64,000 nt of DNA, from the NCBI RefSeq assembly GCF_003719305.1, contig NZ_RARC01000007.1, forward strand, positions 124,001 through 188,000. The letters are read 5' to 3'. Of the stretch, positions 51,244-59,056 are shown piece by piece (positions within the stretch are counted from its first letter, which is position 1; every line of letters begins with the position of its first letter). The position numbers were made by a program, and so were the translations under genes. This stretch comes from Mycolicibacterium stellerae (GTDB lineage: Bacteria; Actinomycetota; Actinomycetes; Mycobacteriales; Mycobacteriaceae). Below the pieces are notes generated by a model. The model was given only the letters and a program-made list of their open reading frames with translations, searched no databases and was not told the origin of the DNA.

Positions 51244-51264
51244 GGGCACTTTGCGTCTGCTCGC
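51205..51264. repeat. Stem-loop repeat family 1, copy 4 (17-18 bp stem), overlaps the NCS1 gene end
   Basis: GCGAGCAGACGCAAAAGT (51205-51222) pairs with 51248-51264, which lacks one T. The left arm lies inside the permease coding sequence; the TAG stop (51241-51243) falls in the loop. Confidence 0.88.
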
Positions 51265-51287
51265 CGGGAGAACTCTCGCCGGGAGAA

Positions 51288-52241
51288 CTACGCCAACAGC
51301 GGCACGTCGGCGTTGCGGGCATCGGTGAGTATCTCGAACATCGCCCGCCGGGTAGCGACCAGCTCCCGGCGGGCACTCCCGCTGCCGGACAGTCGAATAC
51401 GACAGGTCGCAAGCGCGGAGTTGTAACAGAACTTCGAGTCGCCGTCGGTATCGGTGTAGGTCAGCCCGATCACGTCGGGCGGCTCGGCGGTGATCTCGCC
51501 GTCCACCGTCACATCGTCCACGCGGGCCCCGAAGGACCAGCTGAACGGCAGGTACTCGGCGCGCGTATGGCGGGTCGCCAGCACCGAGCGCACTGCCACC
51601 TCTCGCCCGTCGTGCCGGAGCACCAGAAGCGTGGCGGCAGGCAAGGAAATGGGACCGACCGCGGCGTGCGCGGTCACGATCTCCAGGCTCGATCCGGGCG
51701 CCCCGTCGAATCCGCACACCTGACCGAATGCATAGGCGGGTGTGTGGCGGCGGCCCCAGTTGTGGTTGACGCTCCCGGTCCAGCCGTCCACCTTCAGGTG
51801 GACGTCGTCGAGTTCGACGCTGCCGTCGAACCGTGCGAGTGGATGGCGAACCATCGTCTTGGCCGTCGGGAACTTGGCCTTGTACCCGCGGTCGGTGAGT
51901 AGTTTGACCGCCGCCTCATCGCCCGGCGTGATCCGCAGGTCCCACCGCGCCGACCGGCCCGCGCCGTCCACCGACCCACGTGCCGACCGGTCGTCGATGG
52001 ATGTCGCGCCGATGCGCGCGGTCCAGGTGTCGTACTGGTAGTCGGACTGGTCGATCGGAAATGGCTGCTTGAGCGCCCGATTGCCTGCCCCGTCGGGGTC
52101 GAACACCATCACCCACGAGTCGGCGACCGGCGCCCCCGACGTCGGCAGCAGCAGCGTCGAACGCAGCCATATCGCCTGCGCACGACCGGGATCATTGGCG
52201 CGGATGAATCTGCTCTCGTAGTAGGGCGGGTGCGGCTTCAC
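51288..52241 (-). CDS. Hypothetical protein, possibly lipocalin/CrtC-AttH-like
   Basis: The GTG at 52241 gives 317 residues; the choice avoids overlap with the divergent cyclase start and has a weak GATGCT box six bases upstream. The sequence is beta-rich with no membrane segment. The central GWTGSVNHNWGRRHTPAYAFGQV and the two-barrel layout recall AttH-, CrtC- or tocopherol cyclase-like proteins. I am not sure of the family. Cys-containing segments FCYNSALATCRI lie near the C-terminus. It is convergent with NCS1, sharing a repeat-family-1 stem-loop. Confidence 0.6.
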   Translation of the reverse strand: MKPHPPYYESRFIRANDPGRAQAIWLRSTLLLPTSGAPVADSWVMVFDPDGAGNRALKQPFPIDQSDYQYDTWTARIGATSIDDRSARGSVDGAGRSARWDLRITPGDEAAVKLLTDRGYKAKFPTAKTMVRHPLARFDGSVELDDVHLKVDGWTGSVNHNWGRRHTPAYAFGQVCGFDGAPGSSLEIVTAHAAVGPISLPAATLLVLRHDGREVAVRSVLATRHTRAEYLPFSWSFGARVDDVTVDGEITAEPPDVIGLTYTDTDGDSKFCYNSALATCRIRLSGSGSARRELVATRRAMFEILTDARNADVPLLA

Positions 52242-52266
52242 AGGACCAGCATCCAATACTTGAGCG

Positions 52267-53046
52267 GTGACAAGTACGGAGATCGCCACCTACGTGCTGG
52301 CGGTCGTGGCCGCAGCCGAGGCCGTCGTGATCGTCGTGCTGGGCGTGCAGCTCAACCGCGCCCGACGCGAGGCCGACGAACTGCGCAGCCGCGTCGACAC
52401 CCGCAACGCGCTGCTGTCCGGCGGCCGGGAGGCCGTCAAGACGATGTGGCAGACGGCCAACATCATCCGCAAGGAGGGGTTCGGCGCCGCGGTTGCCTCC
52501 TCGATCGAGGACCTCGCCGACTGGGCCGAGGTGGAGCGGCCCGACCTGGCAAGGCTGGCGCCTGACGGCAAAGTCGCGATCCTGTTCTCCGATATCGAGG
52601 AGTCCACGGCGCTCAACGAGCGCATCGGCGACCGAGCCTGGGTCCGCCTGATCGGCAGGCACGACAAGTTGGTCCGCCGGTATGTGAAGAGTCACTGCGG
52701 CCACGTGGTGAAGAGTCAGGGCGACGGGTTCATGATCGCCTTCGCCGAACCGGAACAGGCGGTGCGGTGCGGCATGGACGTACAACGGGCACTTCGGCGG
52801 CGCCCCAACGGGATCCGGGTGCGCATCGGCATCCATACGGGCAAGTCGGTGCGGCGGGGCGACGACCTGTTCGGCAGGAACGTCGCGATGGCCGCGCGGG
52901 TGGCTGCGCAGGCCGACGGCGGCCAGACTCTGGTCAGCGAACCGGTTCGCGAGGCCGTCGCCTGCGATGACATCTCATTCGACGACGGCAACGATGTCGA
53001 GCTCAAGGGGTTCTCGGGCAGACACCGCCTGTATGCGGTCACCTAG
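52267..53046 (+). CDS. Class III adenylate/guanylate cyclase, membrane-anchored
   Basis: The 259-residue protein has one N-terminal membrane helix (residues ~8-30), a short coiled linker and a single cyclase homology domain at ~100-250. Metal ligands Asp109 (LFSDIEEST) and Asp153 (QGDGF) are present, as are Lys149 (VVKSQGDG, adenine) and Asp200. Arg211 is kept, but the position of the transition-state Asn (four residues before it) is Ala207 (GRNVAMAAR). Asn205 might substitute. It would make cAMP as a homodimer; activity may be lowered. The GTG start has an AATACT box six bases upstream (leaderless). Confidence 0.88.
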   Translation: MTSTEIATYVLAVVAAAEAVVIVVLGVQLNRARREADELRSRVDTRNALLSGGREAVKTMWQTANIIRKEGFGAAVASSIEDLADWAEVERPDLARLAPDGKVAILFSDIEESTALNERIGDRAWVRLIGRHDKLVRRYVKSHCGHVVKSQGDGFMIAFAEPEQAVRCGMDVQRALRRRPNGIRVRIGIHTGKSVRRGDDLFGRNVAMAARVAAQADGGQTLVSEPVREAVACDDISFDDGNDVELKGFSGRHRLYAVT

Positions 53047-53753
53047 GGCGCGGTCTGCGCCTCGATTTCCCACGCCAGCTTCTCGCCGAGGCGAGTCAAG
53101 TCCAGCAGGCAGCACCATTCCCACATCGCGGTTTCGTCGTACCTATCGACGTAGAAGGCGCGAATACGACTCAACGCCACCTCCAACGAGCAATTCCACG
53201 GCACCAGGCCATCTGCGTTCTTCTCGATCTGCCCGATCACCGCCAGTTCCTCTTCCACCAACTCGGCGATCAATTGCAGAGTTCGCTGCTGAACCACCTC
53301 GATCGGCACATCAGGGCTGACCTCTTTGACACGCCAGTGGATCTGACCCAGTTCGACCCAATCAATCGTGCCGTAAAGGAGGACCTCCCGCGCAGCATCC
53401 AGCAGGGGCCAACCGAATTGCTTGACAGCGCTATCCGGCGACCTCTCCTTCTTCGTGACCGGAACTGCGTTCGCCGCAAGTCGGCCCGCCTCGGTCAGCT
53501 GCAACCAGGTTTCCTGTGTGCCGTCGAGTAGGTCGTTGTGGGGATCCGACCGCTTCACAAACCCCGACTCGGTGCGGTCCCCCACGACCGCGAGCCCGTC
53601 GCGGAGCAACGCGCGCACCAACTCCGACGTCACCTCCCCGATGGCCTCCGGCGACCGATCGGGATCCTCCCGATATGCGAGATTGCGCACCGCCTTCAAC
53701 CCAAACAGGCCCCTCTGCGTCCGGAAAAGCACTTCATCACGTAGCCATGACAC
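53043..53753 (-). CDS. Hypothetical protein with winged-helix-like repeats
   Basis: The 236-residue protein is soluble, mostly helical, with two similar-looking halves ([19 protein letters not shown] and [18 protein letters not shown]) that could be winged-helix domains. I do not recognise a named family. The GTG start is supported by a TAGCGT plus seven-base leaderless box. It is divergent from the ESX-like pair, 85 bp apart, and its 3' end overlaps the cyclase gene by 4 bp. A link to the secreted pair (as regulator or immunity-type protein) is speculative. Confidence 0.6.
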   Translation of the reverse strand: MSWLRDEVLFRTQRGLFGLKAVRNLAYREDPDRSPEAIGEVTSELVRALLRDGLAVVGDRTESGFVKRSDPHNDLLDGTQETWLQLTEAGRLAANAVPVTKKERSPDSAVKQFGWPLLDAAREVLLYGTIDWVELGQIHWRVKEVSPDVPIEVVQQRTLQLIAELVEEELAVIGQIEKNADGLVPWNCSLEVALSRIRAFYVDRYDETAMWEWCCLLDLTRLGEKLAWEIEAQTAP

Positions 53754-53766
53754 GGCCCCAACGCTA
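53754..53766 (-). promoter_or_regulatory. Leaderless promoter -10 for the 236-aa hypothetical protein
   Basis: Minus-strand TAGCGT (53766-53761), TGGGGCC, then GTG at 53753. Confidence 0.55.
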
Positions 53767-53826
53767 CCGGTGCTTGTACCGGCCCCTCGCGGCAATTCTG
53801 CGCGCTCAACACCCGCTGGCCTGCCT

Positions 53827-53838
53827 TAGATTGGGTGA
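53827..53838 (+). promoter_or_regulatory. Leaderless promoter -10 for the ESX-like pair
   Basis: TAGATT at 53827-53832 plus GGGTGA, ATG at 53839. Confidence 0.6.
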
Positions 53839-54126
53839 ATGGCGTCAATCCACGTCGATCCTGCGGCGCTGCGCGACGCGGCTGCCAAAATTGACGCCGT
53901 CGCGGCAACATTCACCGGGACGGGCGCACCTTCGTTCGCCGTGAAAAGTCCGCAGTCAACGACGGCCGCTGTCAAAGCCGCCCTTGACGCTGCCGCGGAG
54001 GCCGAGCGGGCCATCGCGACCCGTTTGCGCTCGACCGGGAGTGCCATGTCCGCCAGCGGAACTGCCTTTGCCACAGCCGAACGCGCGTCCACAGCCGCCC
54101 TCGTAGCCGTACCGGACGCCCGGTAG
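53839..54126 (+). CDS. EspC/DUF2580-like ESX secretion-associated protein
   Basis: The 95-residue protein is Ala-rich and helical: MASIHVDPAALRDAAAKIDA at the N-terminus resembles the opening of EspC-type (DUF2580) type VII targets, followed by a long second helix. Such small partners pair with a larger substrate for export through an ESX system. It has no signal peptide. The stop is 2 bp before the next gene. No ESX machinery is in the window. Confidence 0.72.
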   Translation: MASIHVDPAALRDAAAKIDAVAATFTGTGAPSFAVKSPQSTTAAVKAALDAAAEAERAIATRLRSTGSAMSASGTAFATAERASTAALVAVPDAR

Positions 54127-54128
54127 AC

Positions 54129-55115
54129 ATGGCCGCCACAACCGGCGGCGCGATGCTGCGTTTATCGGAGATCCAGTCGTGGGACACCGAACACCTCACC
54201 GCGGCCGCGGGGTGGTGGGATGCGACCGCTTCCCGCTGGGAAGACAGGCTCTCCGAAGTCGTGCGCCACTCATACACGCCGGGCGGGAGCATCTGGGAAG
54301 GCGCCGCGGCCACCGCCGCCCAGGAACGCGCACTGGCCGATCGCACGACGGTGAGTGCCACCGCTCACCACCTTCGCGCGACGTCGGCAGCTGCGCGTGC
54401 GGGCGCCGAAGCGCTCGCATCGGCGCGCCAGCAGACACTGGCCGCGGTGAATGCGGCGCGGGCGGCTGGTTTCCACGTTGGCGACGACCTCAGCGTCTCC
54501 TACGACGACGACGGGACGCCCGCTTCTGAGGCGAAGCGCGCGCAGGCCACGTCAATGGCACGCCAGATCTGGCACAGCGCAGAACAACTCGCCGCGACGG
54601 ATCATCGGGTTGCAGAACAGATCAAGAAATCGTCCGACGGTGTTCAGAGCCTTGACTTCGGGATCGGCGGCGGTCCTCCGTTGACTCCCGTCGATGGAAA
54701 AGGACCGCACAACGCCGATGACGTCTTCAAGATTGTCGACCCGCTTCCTCCCGGTAAGCGGCCGCACGTTCGTGAGCTGCCAACGTCCGATCAAATCCGA
54801 GCGCTCTACGACTGGCTGACGCAAAACGGTGCACCAGCCGCACCGAGCACGTACAACGGCGTCGAAAGCGTTCTCGATGACGGCACGCGAATCAGCCTGC
54901 GGGAAGAAAGCCGGTCAGAGGGCACGACCGTCGACATTAATTTCGGTGACGGGCGGGCGCCCATGAAAGTCCATCTGCCCAGAGACGGTGAAGAGCCGCA
55001 GCCCGCCCCCGAATCCGGAAACCCCGGCTTCTGGGAAACGGTCGGTGGGATCGGTGTCGCAATACTCGGCGGAATCGGATGGGTTGGCCAACATGCTGCC
55101 CACCCATTCAGCTGA
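54129..55115 (+). CDS. Putative ESX-secreted WXG-like protein with C-terminal effector-type domain
   Basis: In the 328-residue protein, residues ~10-175 form a helical domain like that of Rv2082/Rv3899c: LSEIQSWDTEHLTAAAGWWD, SIWEGAAATAAQERA (Trp-x-Gly turn), then VNAARAAGFHVGDDLSVS. Residues ~195-290 form a compact alpha/beta domain (RELPTSDQIRALYDWLTQNGA, LDDGTRISLREES, DINFGD...MKVHLP) that follows the same N-terminus in other mycobacterial proteins, as I recall. The end (~300-325) is hydrophobic and Gly-rich. This is the layout of a type VII polymorphic effector. A toxic activity is not shown, and no immunity gene is evident. Confidence 0.7.
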   Translation: MAATTGGAMLRLSEIQSWDTEHLTAAAGWWDATASRWEDRLSEVVRHSYTPGGSIWEGAAATAAQERALADRTTVSATAHHLRATSAAARAGAEALASARQQTLAAVNAARAAGFHVGDDLSVSYDDDGTPASEAKRAQATSMARQIWHSAEQLAATDHRVAEQIKKSSDGVQSLDFGIGGGPPLTPVDGKGPHNADDVFKIVDPLPPGKRPHVRELPTSDQIRALYDWLTQNGAPAAPSTYNGVESVLDDGTRISLREESRSEGTTVDINFGDGRAPMKVHLPRDGEEPQPAPESGNPGFWETVGGIGVAILGGIGWVGQHAAHPFS

Positions 55116-55259
55116 ACGAGCCGAAACTATTGCGACGCCGAATCATCCGGGCATCCGCTGTTGCCCGCCAGCACCCACCGGCACCACGATCGGTGTAGCT
55201 GCAAGGACACCGCACGAACCGGACAGTTCAGGTACACGACCATGAGGAGTACAAGCGCG

Positions 55260-55672
55260 ATGCGCGAGCTGCTCGTCATCGATCCCGCGAAGACCGTCGC
55301 ACTCACGATCTACCTACAGCGCGACTTCCTGGACCCATCGGTCGCGAGGGCACCCGCCGCCGCCCACATCGCCGAGCGGGTGGTCGCAAATATCGCGACG
55401 ATGCTCCAAATGTGCCGTGAATCGGGCATTCCCGTTGTGGACTGCTATGTCAGCCGTCGCCCCCAGGAGGCGGCTCTCGGTGGACACCATGCGCCGTACT
55501 CAGCCGCGGGTTCCGCCCGATGCTCATCGAGGAGTGTGTCCGCCAGCATGCGCGGCGACGACCGTCACCAAATGGCGCTCGAACTGATGGCAGGCGGCGT
55601 GGCGGGGTGCTTACCATGGGGCAGTTGCACGAGAAACTCGCCCTCGCACACGCAGCCACCGCGACCGCCTGA
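55260..55672 (+). pseudogene. Decayed isochorismatase-family cysteine hydrolase
   Basis: The N-terminal third reads MRELLVIDPAKTVALTIYLQRDFLDP...ANIATMLQMCRESGIPVVDCYV, as in isochorismatase-like hydrolases, but the catalytic Asp of I-D-x-Q is Tyr (IYLQ). After ~80 codons, family sequence continues in other frames: GFRPMLIEECVR, then MRGDDRHQMALELMAGGVAG, then VLTMGQLHEKLA and a TGA at 55670-55672. The core with the catalytic Cys is missing. I infer a large internal deletion plus two single-base shifts (one in a C run, one in a G run). The gene is non-functional. AGGAG remains ahead of the start. Confidence 0.75.
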
Positions 55673-55679
55673 GCGGGCG

Positions 55680-55841
55680 TCAGCCCTTCTTTTCCGACTC
55701 CGCCAATCGTTCGTTCAACTTCGCCCGAATGTCTTCGGGTGTGTAGGCGTTGCGGCGCCGCTGATCGCGTGCGACCAGCGCACCGCCGGCCACCACACCG
55801 GCGACACCGGCCAGTCCAACCCACTTCCAGATGCTGTGCAT
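55680..55841 (-). CDS. Small single-span membrane protein (53 aa)
   Basis: The 53-residue product MHSIWKWVGLAGVAGVVAGG has one membrane helix (residues ~5-25), then a basic stretch (RDQRRRN) and a polar helix (YTPEDIRAKLNERLAESEKKG). The topology is probably N-out/C-in by the positive-inside rule. I do not recognise a family with a known role. The coding pattern and composition support a real gene. It ends 8 bp from the pseudogene stop. Confidence 0.7.
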   Translation of the reverse strand: MHSIWKWVGLAGVAGVVAGGALVARDQRRRNAYTPEDIRAKLNERLAESEKKG

Positions 55842-55856
55842 GACCGCCAGTGTGCC

Positions 55857-55868
55857 TAAGCTGCGGCT
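55857..55868 (+). promoter_or_regulatory. Leaderless promoter -10, same 12-mer as DUF5302
   Basis: TAAGCTGCGGCT immediately precedes the GTG at 55869. Confidence 0.6.
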
Positions 55869-56564
55869 GTGGATGCGAACACGGTCACCCTCGCGCGCGC
55901 CCTCGACGAGACCCGCACCGGGGATATCTGGCTGTTCCGGGGCGATTCGAAGCCGGATCGGGCGATCCAGACGATGACCAATGCGCCGGTCAACCACGTC
56001 GGGATGACCGTCGCGATCGACGACATGCCGCCGCTGATGTGGCACGCCGAACTCGGTGACAAGCTCCTCGATATGTGGACGGGCACCAACCACCGCGGTG
56101 TTCAGCTCAATGACGCACGGGCGGCCGTCGAACGCTGGATCAACAATTACGGCCAGCGCTGCTGGTTGCGCCAGCTCACCCCCGACGCCACCCGTGAGCA
56201 GGAGGACCAGGTGCTCCGCGTCATCGCACGCATGGACGGCACACCGTTCCCAAGCACGGCACGGCTCACCGGCCGGTGGTTTCGCGGCCGGGTTCCGACA
56301 GCGGCCGACTGGACCAGGGGTATCCCGTTCTTGGACAATAGGGTTCGCGAATCTGCTCGACGCAGGAAGGCCGAAGAACGCCAGGTCGGGTTGGAGACTG
56401 CGTACTGCGCAGAGACCGTCGCGATCACCTACGAGGAGATGGGGCTGCTGACGACCGAGAAGCACTCCAGCTGGTTCGACCCTGGCAAGTTCTGGAGCGG
56501 CGATCTGCTGCCGCTGACAGAGGGATTCAAACTCAGCGACGAGATCGCCGTGGTACTCGGTTAA
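55869..56564 (+). CDS. Permuted NlpC/P60-like (YiiX-type) cysteine hydrolase
   Basis: In the 231-residue protein, the N-terminal part TGDIWLFRGDSKPDRAIQTMTNAPVNHVGM carries His43, and a late segment LETAYCAETVAITYEEMG carries Cys180. This His-before-Cys order is the circular permutation of the NlpC/P60 fold seen in YiiX/YebB-like enzymes (PF05708). These hydrolyse peptide, amide or ester bonds in cell wall or lipids. No signal peptide is seen, so it is cytosolic or released another way. It is followed 19 bp later by the DUF6941-like gene on the same strand with its own promoter. Confidence 0.75.
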   Translation: MDANTVTLARALDETRTGDIWLFRGDSKPDRAIQTMTNAPVNHVGMTVAIDDMPPLMWHAELGDKLLDMWTGTNHRGVQLNDARAAVERWINNYGQRCWLRQLTPDATREQEDQVLRVIARMDGTPFPSTARLTGRWFRGRVPTAADWTRGIPFLDNRVRESARRRKAEERQVGLETAYCAETVAITYEEMGLLTTEKHSSWFDPGKFWSGDLLPLTEGFKLSDEIAVVLG

Positions 56565-56571
56565 TCACTGA

Positions 56572-56583
56572 TAGCTTCCAGGC
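56572..56583 (+). promoter_or_regulatory. Leaderless promoter -10
   Basis: TAGCTT at 56572-56577 plus CCAGGC, ATG at 56584. Confidence 0.55.
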
Positions 56584-56988
56584 ATGCGCCTGACGAATGC
56601 TTTCTTCGCCAACCACGCCGAAGTGGTCGACGACATGCTCAACGTGACCGGCGGGTGTTGGAATTCAACGACCGTCGCCGACGGTTCGACGGCCTTTGCC
56701 ACCCGTTGCGTCGTCTTCTGCGAGGTCACCCGGCAGGACCGGGGTAAGGAATTCGTCCTGCACATCGACGCGGCAGGCCCGTCGGGTCAGGAATGGACGC
56801 CTGCACGATCCTCGACTTTCACAGTGCCCAGCAAGATCGCGTTCATGGTGACGCCGACGATCACGCTGCCGGTCGAGCCCAACGGCGGGATGCACGTCTA
56901 CACCGTCCGCCTCGAAGATCACCCGGAGCAGATCACGCTGCCGCTGCACGTTCAAGTGGTGGCCGGCAGCGCGTTCCCCAGTCACTGA
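56584..56988 (+). CDS. DUF6941-like hypothetical protein
   Basis: The 134-residue beta-sandwich-like protein opens MRLTNAFFANHAEVVDDMLN and contains a regular alternation of strands (FVLHIDAAGPSG, TVRLEDHPEQITLPLHVQVV). The ANxAEV...NVxGG start matches what I recall as DUF6941. It has no catalytic motif, signal or membrane helix. Function is unknown. The start is leaderless. Confidence 0.65.
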   Translation: MRLTNAFFANHAEVVDDMLNVTGGCWNSTTVADGSTAFATRCVVFCEVTRQDRGKEFVLHIDAAGPSGQEWTPARSSTFTVPSKIAFMVTPTITLPVEPNGGMHVYTVRLEDHPEQITLPLHVQVVAGSAFPSH

Positions 56989-57020
56989 ATTGCCGAATCG
57001 AGTACCCGGCGCGTCCGCCC

Positions 57021-57521
57021 ATGCCGCTTCACTACGTGGATCCGACCAAGAAGCACGGCCACTTGTACCGGGCCATGGAGGGCTGGAGCCGTTCTCGTCC
57101 CGGGCAGTTCGTAGCGCGCCGCCTTTTCCCTCGCATCGACCCGTGGTTGTTCCGTGTGACCGGCGGTCGCTATCCGTGGATCCTCGGCACGATGTCGACC
57201 GCCCCCTTGGTCAGCACGGGCGCCAAATCGGGTCTAGGGCGTGAGCATCAACTCACCTACTTCCACGACGGACCTGACCCGATCCTGATCGCCTCCAATT
57301 ACGGCGGAACGCAGCACCCCCAGTGGTACTACAACCTCAAGGCCAATCCGCAATGCGAATTCGGCGACGAGCCCTTCATCGCAGAGGAAGTCACGGAATC
57401 CGCTGAACACGCCCGCCTGTTTGGACTGGCCGAACAGGTTTACAGCGGTTACGGCGACTACCGGGGGAAGGCGGCAGCCGTCGGGCGCACAGTTCCCGTC
57501 TTCCGGTTGATATCGCGCTAG
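57021..57521 (+). CDS. F420-dependent nitroreductase-family protein (DDN-like)
   Basis: The 166-residue protein has the split-barrel fold of deazaflavin-dependent nitroreductases (Ddn/Rv3547 type). GGRYPWILGTMSTAPLVSTGAKSGLGREHQLTYF matches the LLTTTGRKSGxxR core with one change, followed by ILIASNYGGTQHPQWYYNLKANP, the diagnostic SNWGxxxxPxWYxNL stretch. It binds coenzyme F420 and reduces quinones or nitro compounds. The start follows no clear ribosome site; an upstream in-frame extension overlaps the previous gene and is less likely. Confidence 0.9.
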   Translation: MPLHYVDPTKKHGHLYRAMEGWSRSRPGQFVARRLFPRIDPWLFRVTGGRYPWILGTMSTAPLVSTGAKSGLGREHQLTYFHDGPDPILIASNYGGTQHPQWYYNLKANPQCEFGDEPFIAEEVTESAEHARLFGLAEQVYSGYGDYRGKAAAVGRTVPVFRLISR

Positions 57522-57527
57522 CCGGTC

Positions 57528-58604
57528 CTACAGTCGCGCGAAGCAGGGGTTCGCGTCCTCTTTGGGGATCGACGCGTTCTGGCTGGAGAACTTGCCGACG
57601 ACTCCGGTGTCGGTGACTTCGACGCTGTCGGCGTGGATTCCGAGCGGATAATTGTCGTTCAGTTTCTTCGTCAGATCGTTCAACGCCGTCTGCACCGCGT
57701 CCTTCGGCAGCGGCCCGGTGACGTCCAGTACCTCGAGGTTGAGATCGCCGTCGGTGACAACGGGTTTGGCCGTGACGCTGTTCTCACCGGCGTCCACGAT
57801 GATCGTGCCTGCGGCCGGGTCGGTGCGCACACCGGTGATCAAGCTCCCAACAGCGGGAAGGTTGGCTGCCAGCGTGTCCTTGATACCTGCGGACTTCCAC
57901 GCGAGCGTCGCGGTCAGCGACCCAATGGTGCCCTTGGAGTCCCCGGTATCCCGCAGTCGTACATCTGAGACGGTCACGTCGGCGGTCATCCCGTCCGCGT
58001 CTTGAACGCGCTTCCCGGCGGTGGTGACGGAGATGTTGGTGTAGTGGCCGGTGATGTGCTGCCAGAGAAACGGCGGGTTGACGCCGTAGGAGATGGTGAC
58101 GCCGTCTTGCACAACGCATTCCGCGACGTCGACAAGGACGCCGTCGGCTCGGTGGCGGGCGTAGAGCTCGCCACCCGCCAGTCCGCCTGCCACCAGAGCG
58201 ACGATGATGACCGCGATCAGGATGATTGACTGCCGGTTGAAAAATCCCCTCCCGCGCCGCTTCTTGGCATCCGGTGGTTGCGCATCAGGCGGCGGAGCGG
58301 GTTGTGAGCCGCCCGGAGGCGGCGGGGGCGGTGCTGCGCCTGGCGGCGGTTGACCACCGCGCAGTGGTGGCGGCGGCCGGGTGCCGGTAGGCGGCGGTGG
58401 CCGGGTGCCGGCTGGCGGCGGCGGCGAACGGAATTTTTCTGTGGGTGCTGCATCGGGAGGCTGCCTGCGCGCACGGATCTGCTCGGTAGGCGGTTCGGGT
58501 GCTCGATCCGGGCGCGGGATCCTCCGCGTTGCGGGGTCCTGGTGCGGGTTTCCCCTGCCTTGCCGACCGGGCCCCCCGGGGCGTTGCGGCGGCGGCGTGG
58601 TCAC
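57528..58604 (-). CDS. DUF2993 (LmeA-like) membrane-anchored protein
   Basis: The 358-residue protein has a Pro-rich cytoplasmic N-terminus (residues 1-115, many PPPP runs), one membrane helix (~126-148; SIILIAVIIVALVAGGLAGGELY) and an extracytoplasmic DUF2993 domain (~150-358; VAECVVQDGVTISYGVNPPFLWQHITGHY). LmeA, a DUF2993 lipid-binding protein, supports lipomannan elongation in mycobacteria. This paralogue may bind phospholipid too (inference). Its GTG has a CAGAAT box seven bases upstream. The C-terminal Cys pairs with that in VAECVV. Confidence 0.87.
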   Translation of the reverse strand: MTTPPPQRPGGPGRQGRGNPHQDPATRRIPRPDRAPEPPTEQIRARRQPPDAAPTEKFRSPPPPAGTRPPPPTGTRPPPPLRGGQPPPGAAPPPPPPGGSQPAPPPDAQPPDAKKRRGRGFFNRQSIILIAVIIVALVAGGLAGGELYARHRADGVLVDVAECVVQDGVTISYGVNPPFLWQHITGHYTNISVTTAGKRVQDADGMTADVTVSDVRLRDTGDSKGTIGSLTATLAWKSAGIKDTLAANLPAVGSLITGVRTDPAAGTIIVDAGENSVTAKPVVTDGDLNLEVLDVTGPLPKDAVQTALNDLTKKLNDNYPLGIHADSVEVTDTGVVGKFSSQNASIPKEDANPCFARL

Positions 58605-58741
58605 CTGCGCGATTCTGCCTTATCGAGCCGGATACATCGTGCCAATCCCGACGAGTACCGAAGTACCCATGTTGAGACGTCCGACGGCCTCTACCGTCGG
58701 ATCGACAGTCCAGTCGCAGCCGGAGCAGCAGAGGAGGGCTC

Positions 58742-58987
58742 ATGACAGGCCTGATCGCGCCGATCATCACCATCGCGGTGATGGCGTTGTTCGTGGCGGC
58801 ATGGGTGTTCTACCTTCGCCGCGTCCGGCAGGGCCGCGCCGACCCCGTCGTCGATCCCAGCTGGCCCAGCAATTTGAGGCCCATGCCCCGACGCTTGCAC
58901 GACCCGGCGAGCCAAGACCCGGAACACAGCCTGTACATCGAAACCAACGAACCTGCGCTGAGGCGTCGCGAGGCCGATTCGGACTGA
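58742..58987 (+). CDS. Small membrane protein (81 aa)
   Basis: The 81-residue protein starts ATG after GAGGAGGG. It has one membrane helix (residues ~5-24; PIITIAVMALFVAAWVFYL) and a basic, Pro-rich tail ending EADSD. No family is recognised. It sits between the DUF2993 gene (divergent) and the HNH gene. Confidence 0.7.
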   Translation: MTGLIAPIITIAVMALFVAAWVFYLRRVRQGRADPVVDPSWPSNLRPMPRRLHDPASQDPEHSLYIETNEPALRRREADSD

Positions 58988-59043
58988 GCCTCCCGGCCTA
59001 CGACACGCCGACCTTCAACACGCCCGAGCGCGCCAGCAGCCGC

Positions 59044-59056
59044 CATAATTCGGCCT
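59044..59056 (+). promoter_or_regulatory. Leaderless promoter -10 for the HNH gene
   Basis: CATAAT at 59044-59049, seven bases, GTG at 59057. Confidence 0.55.
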
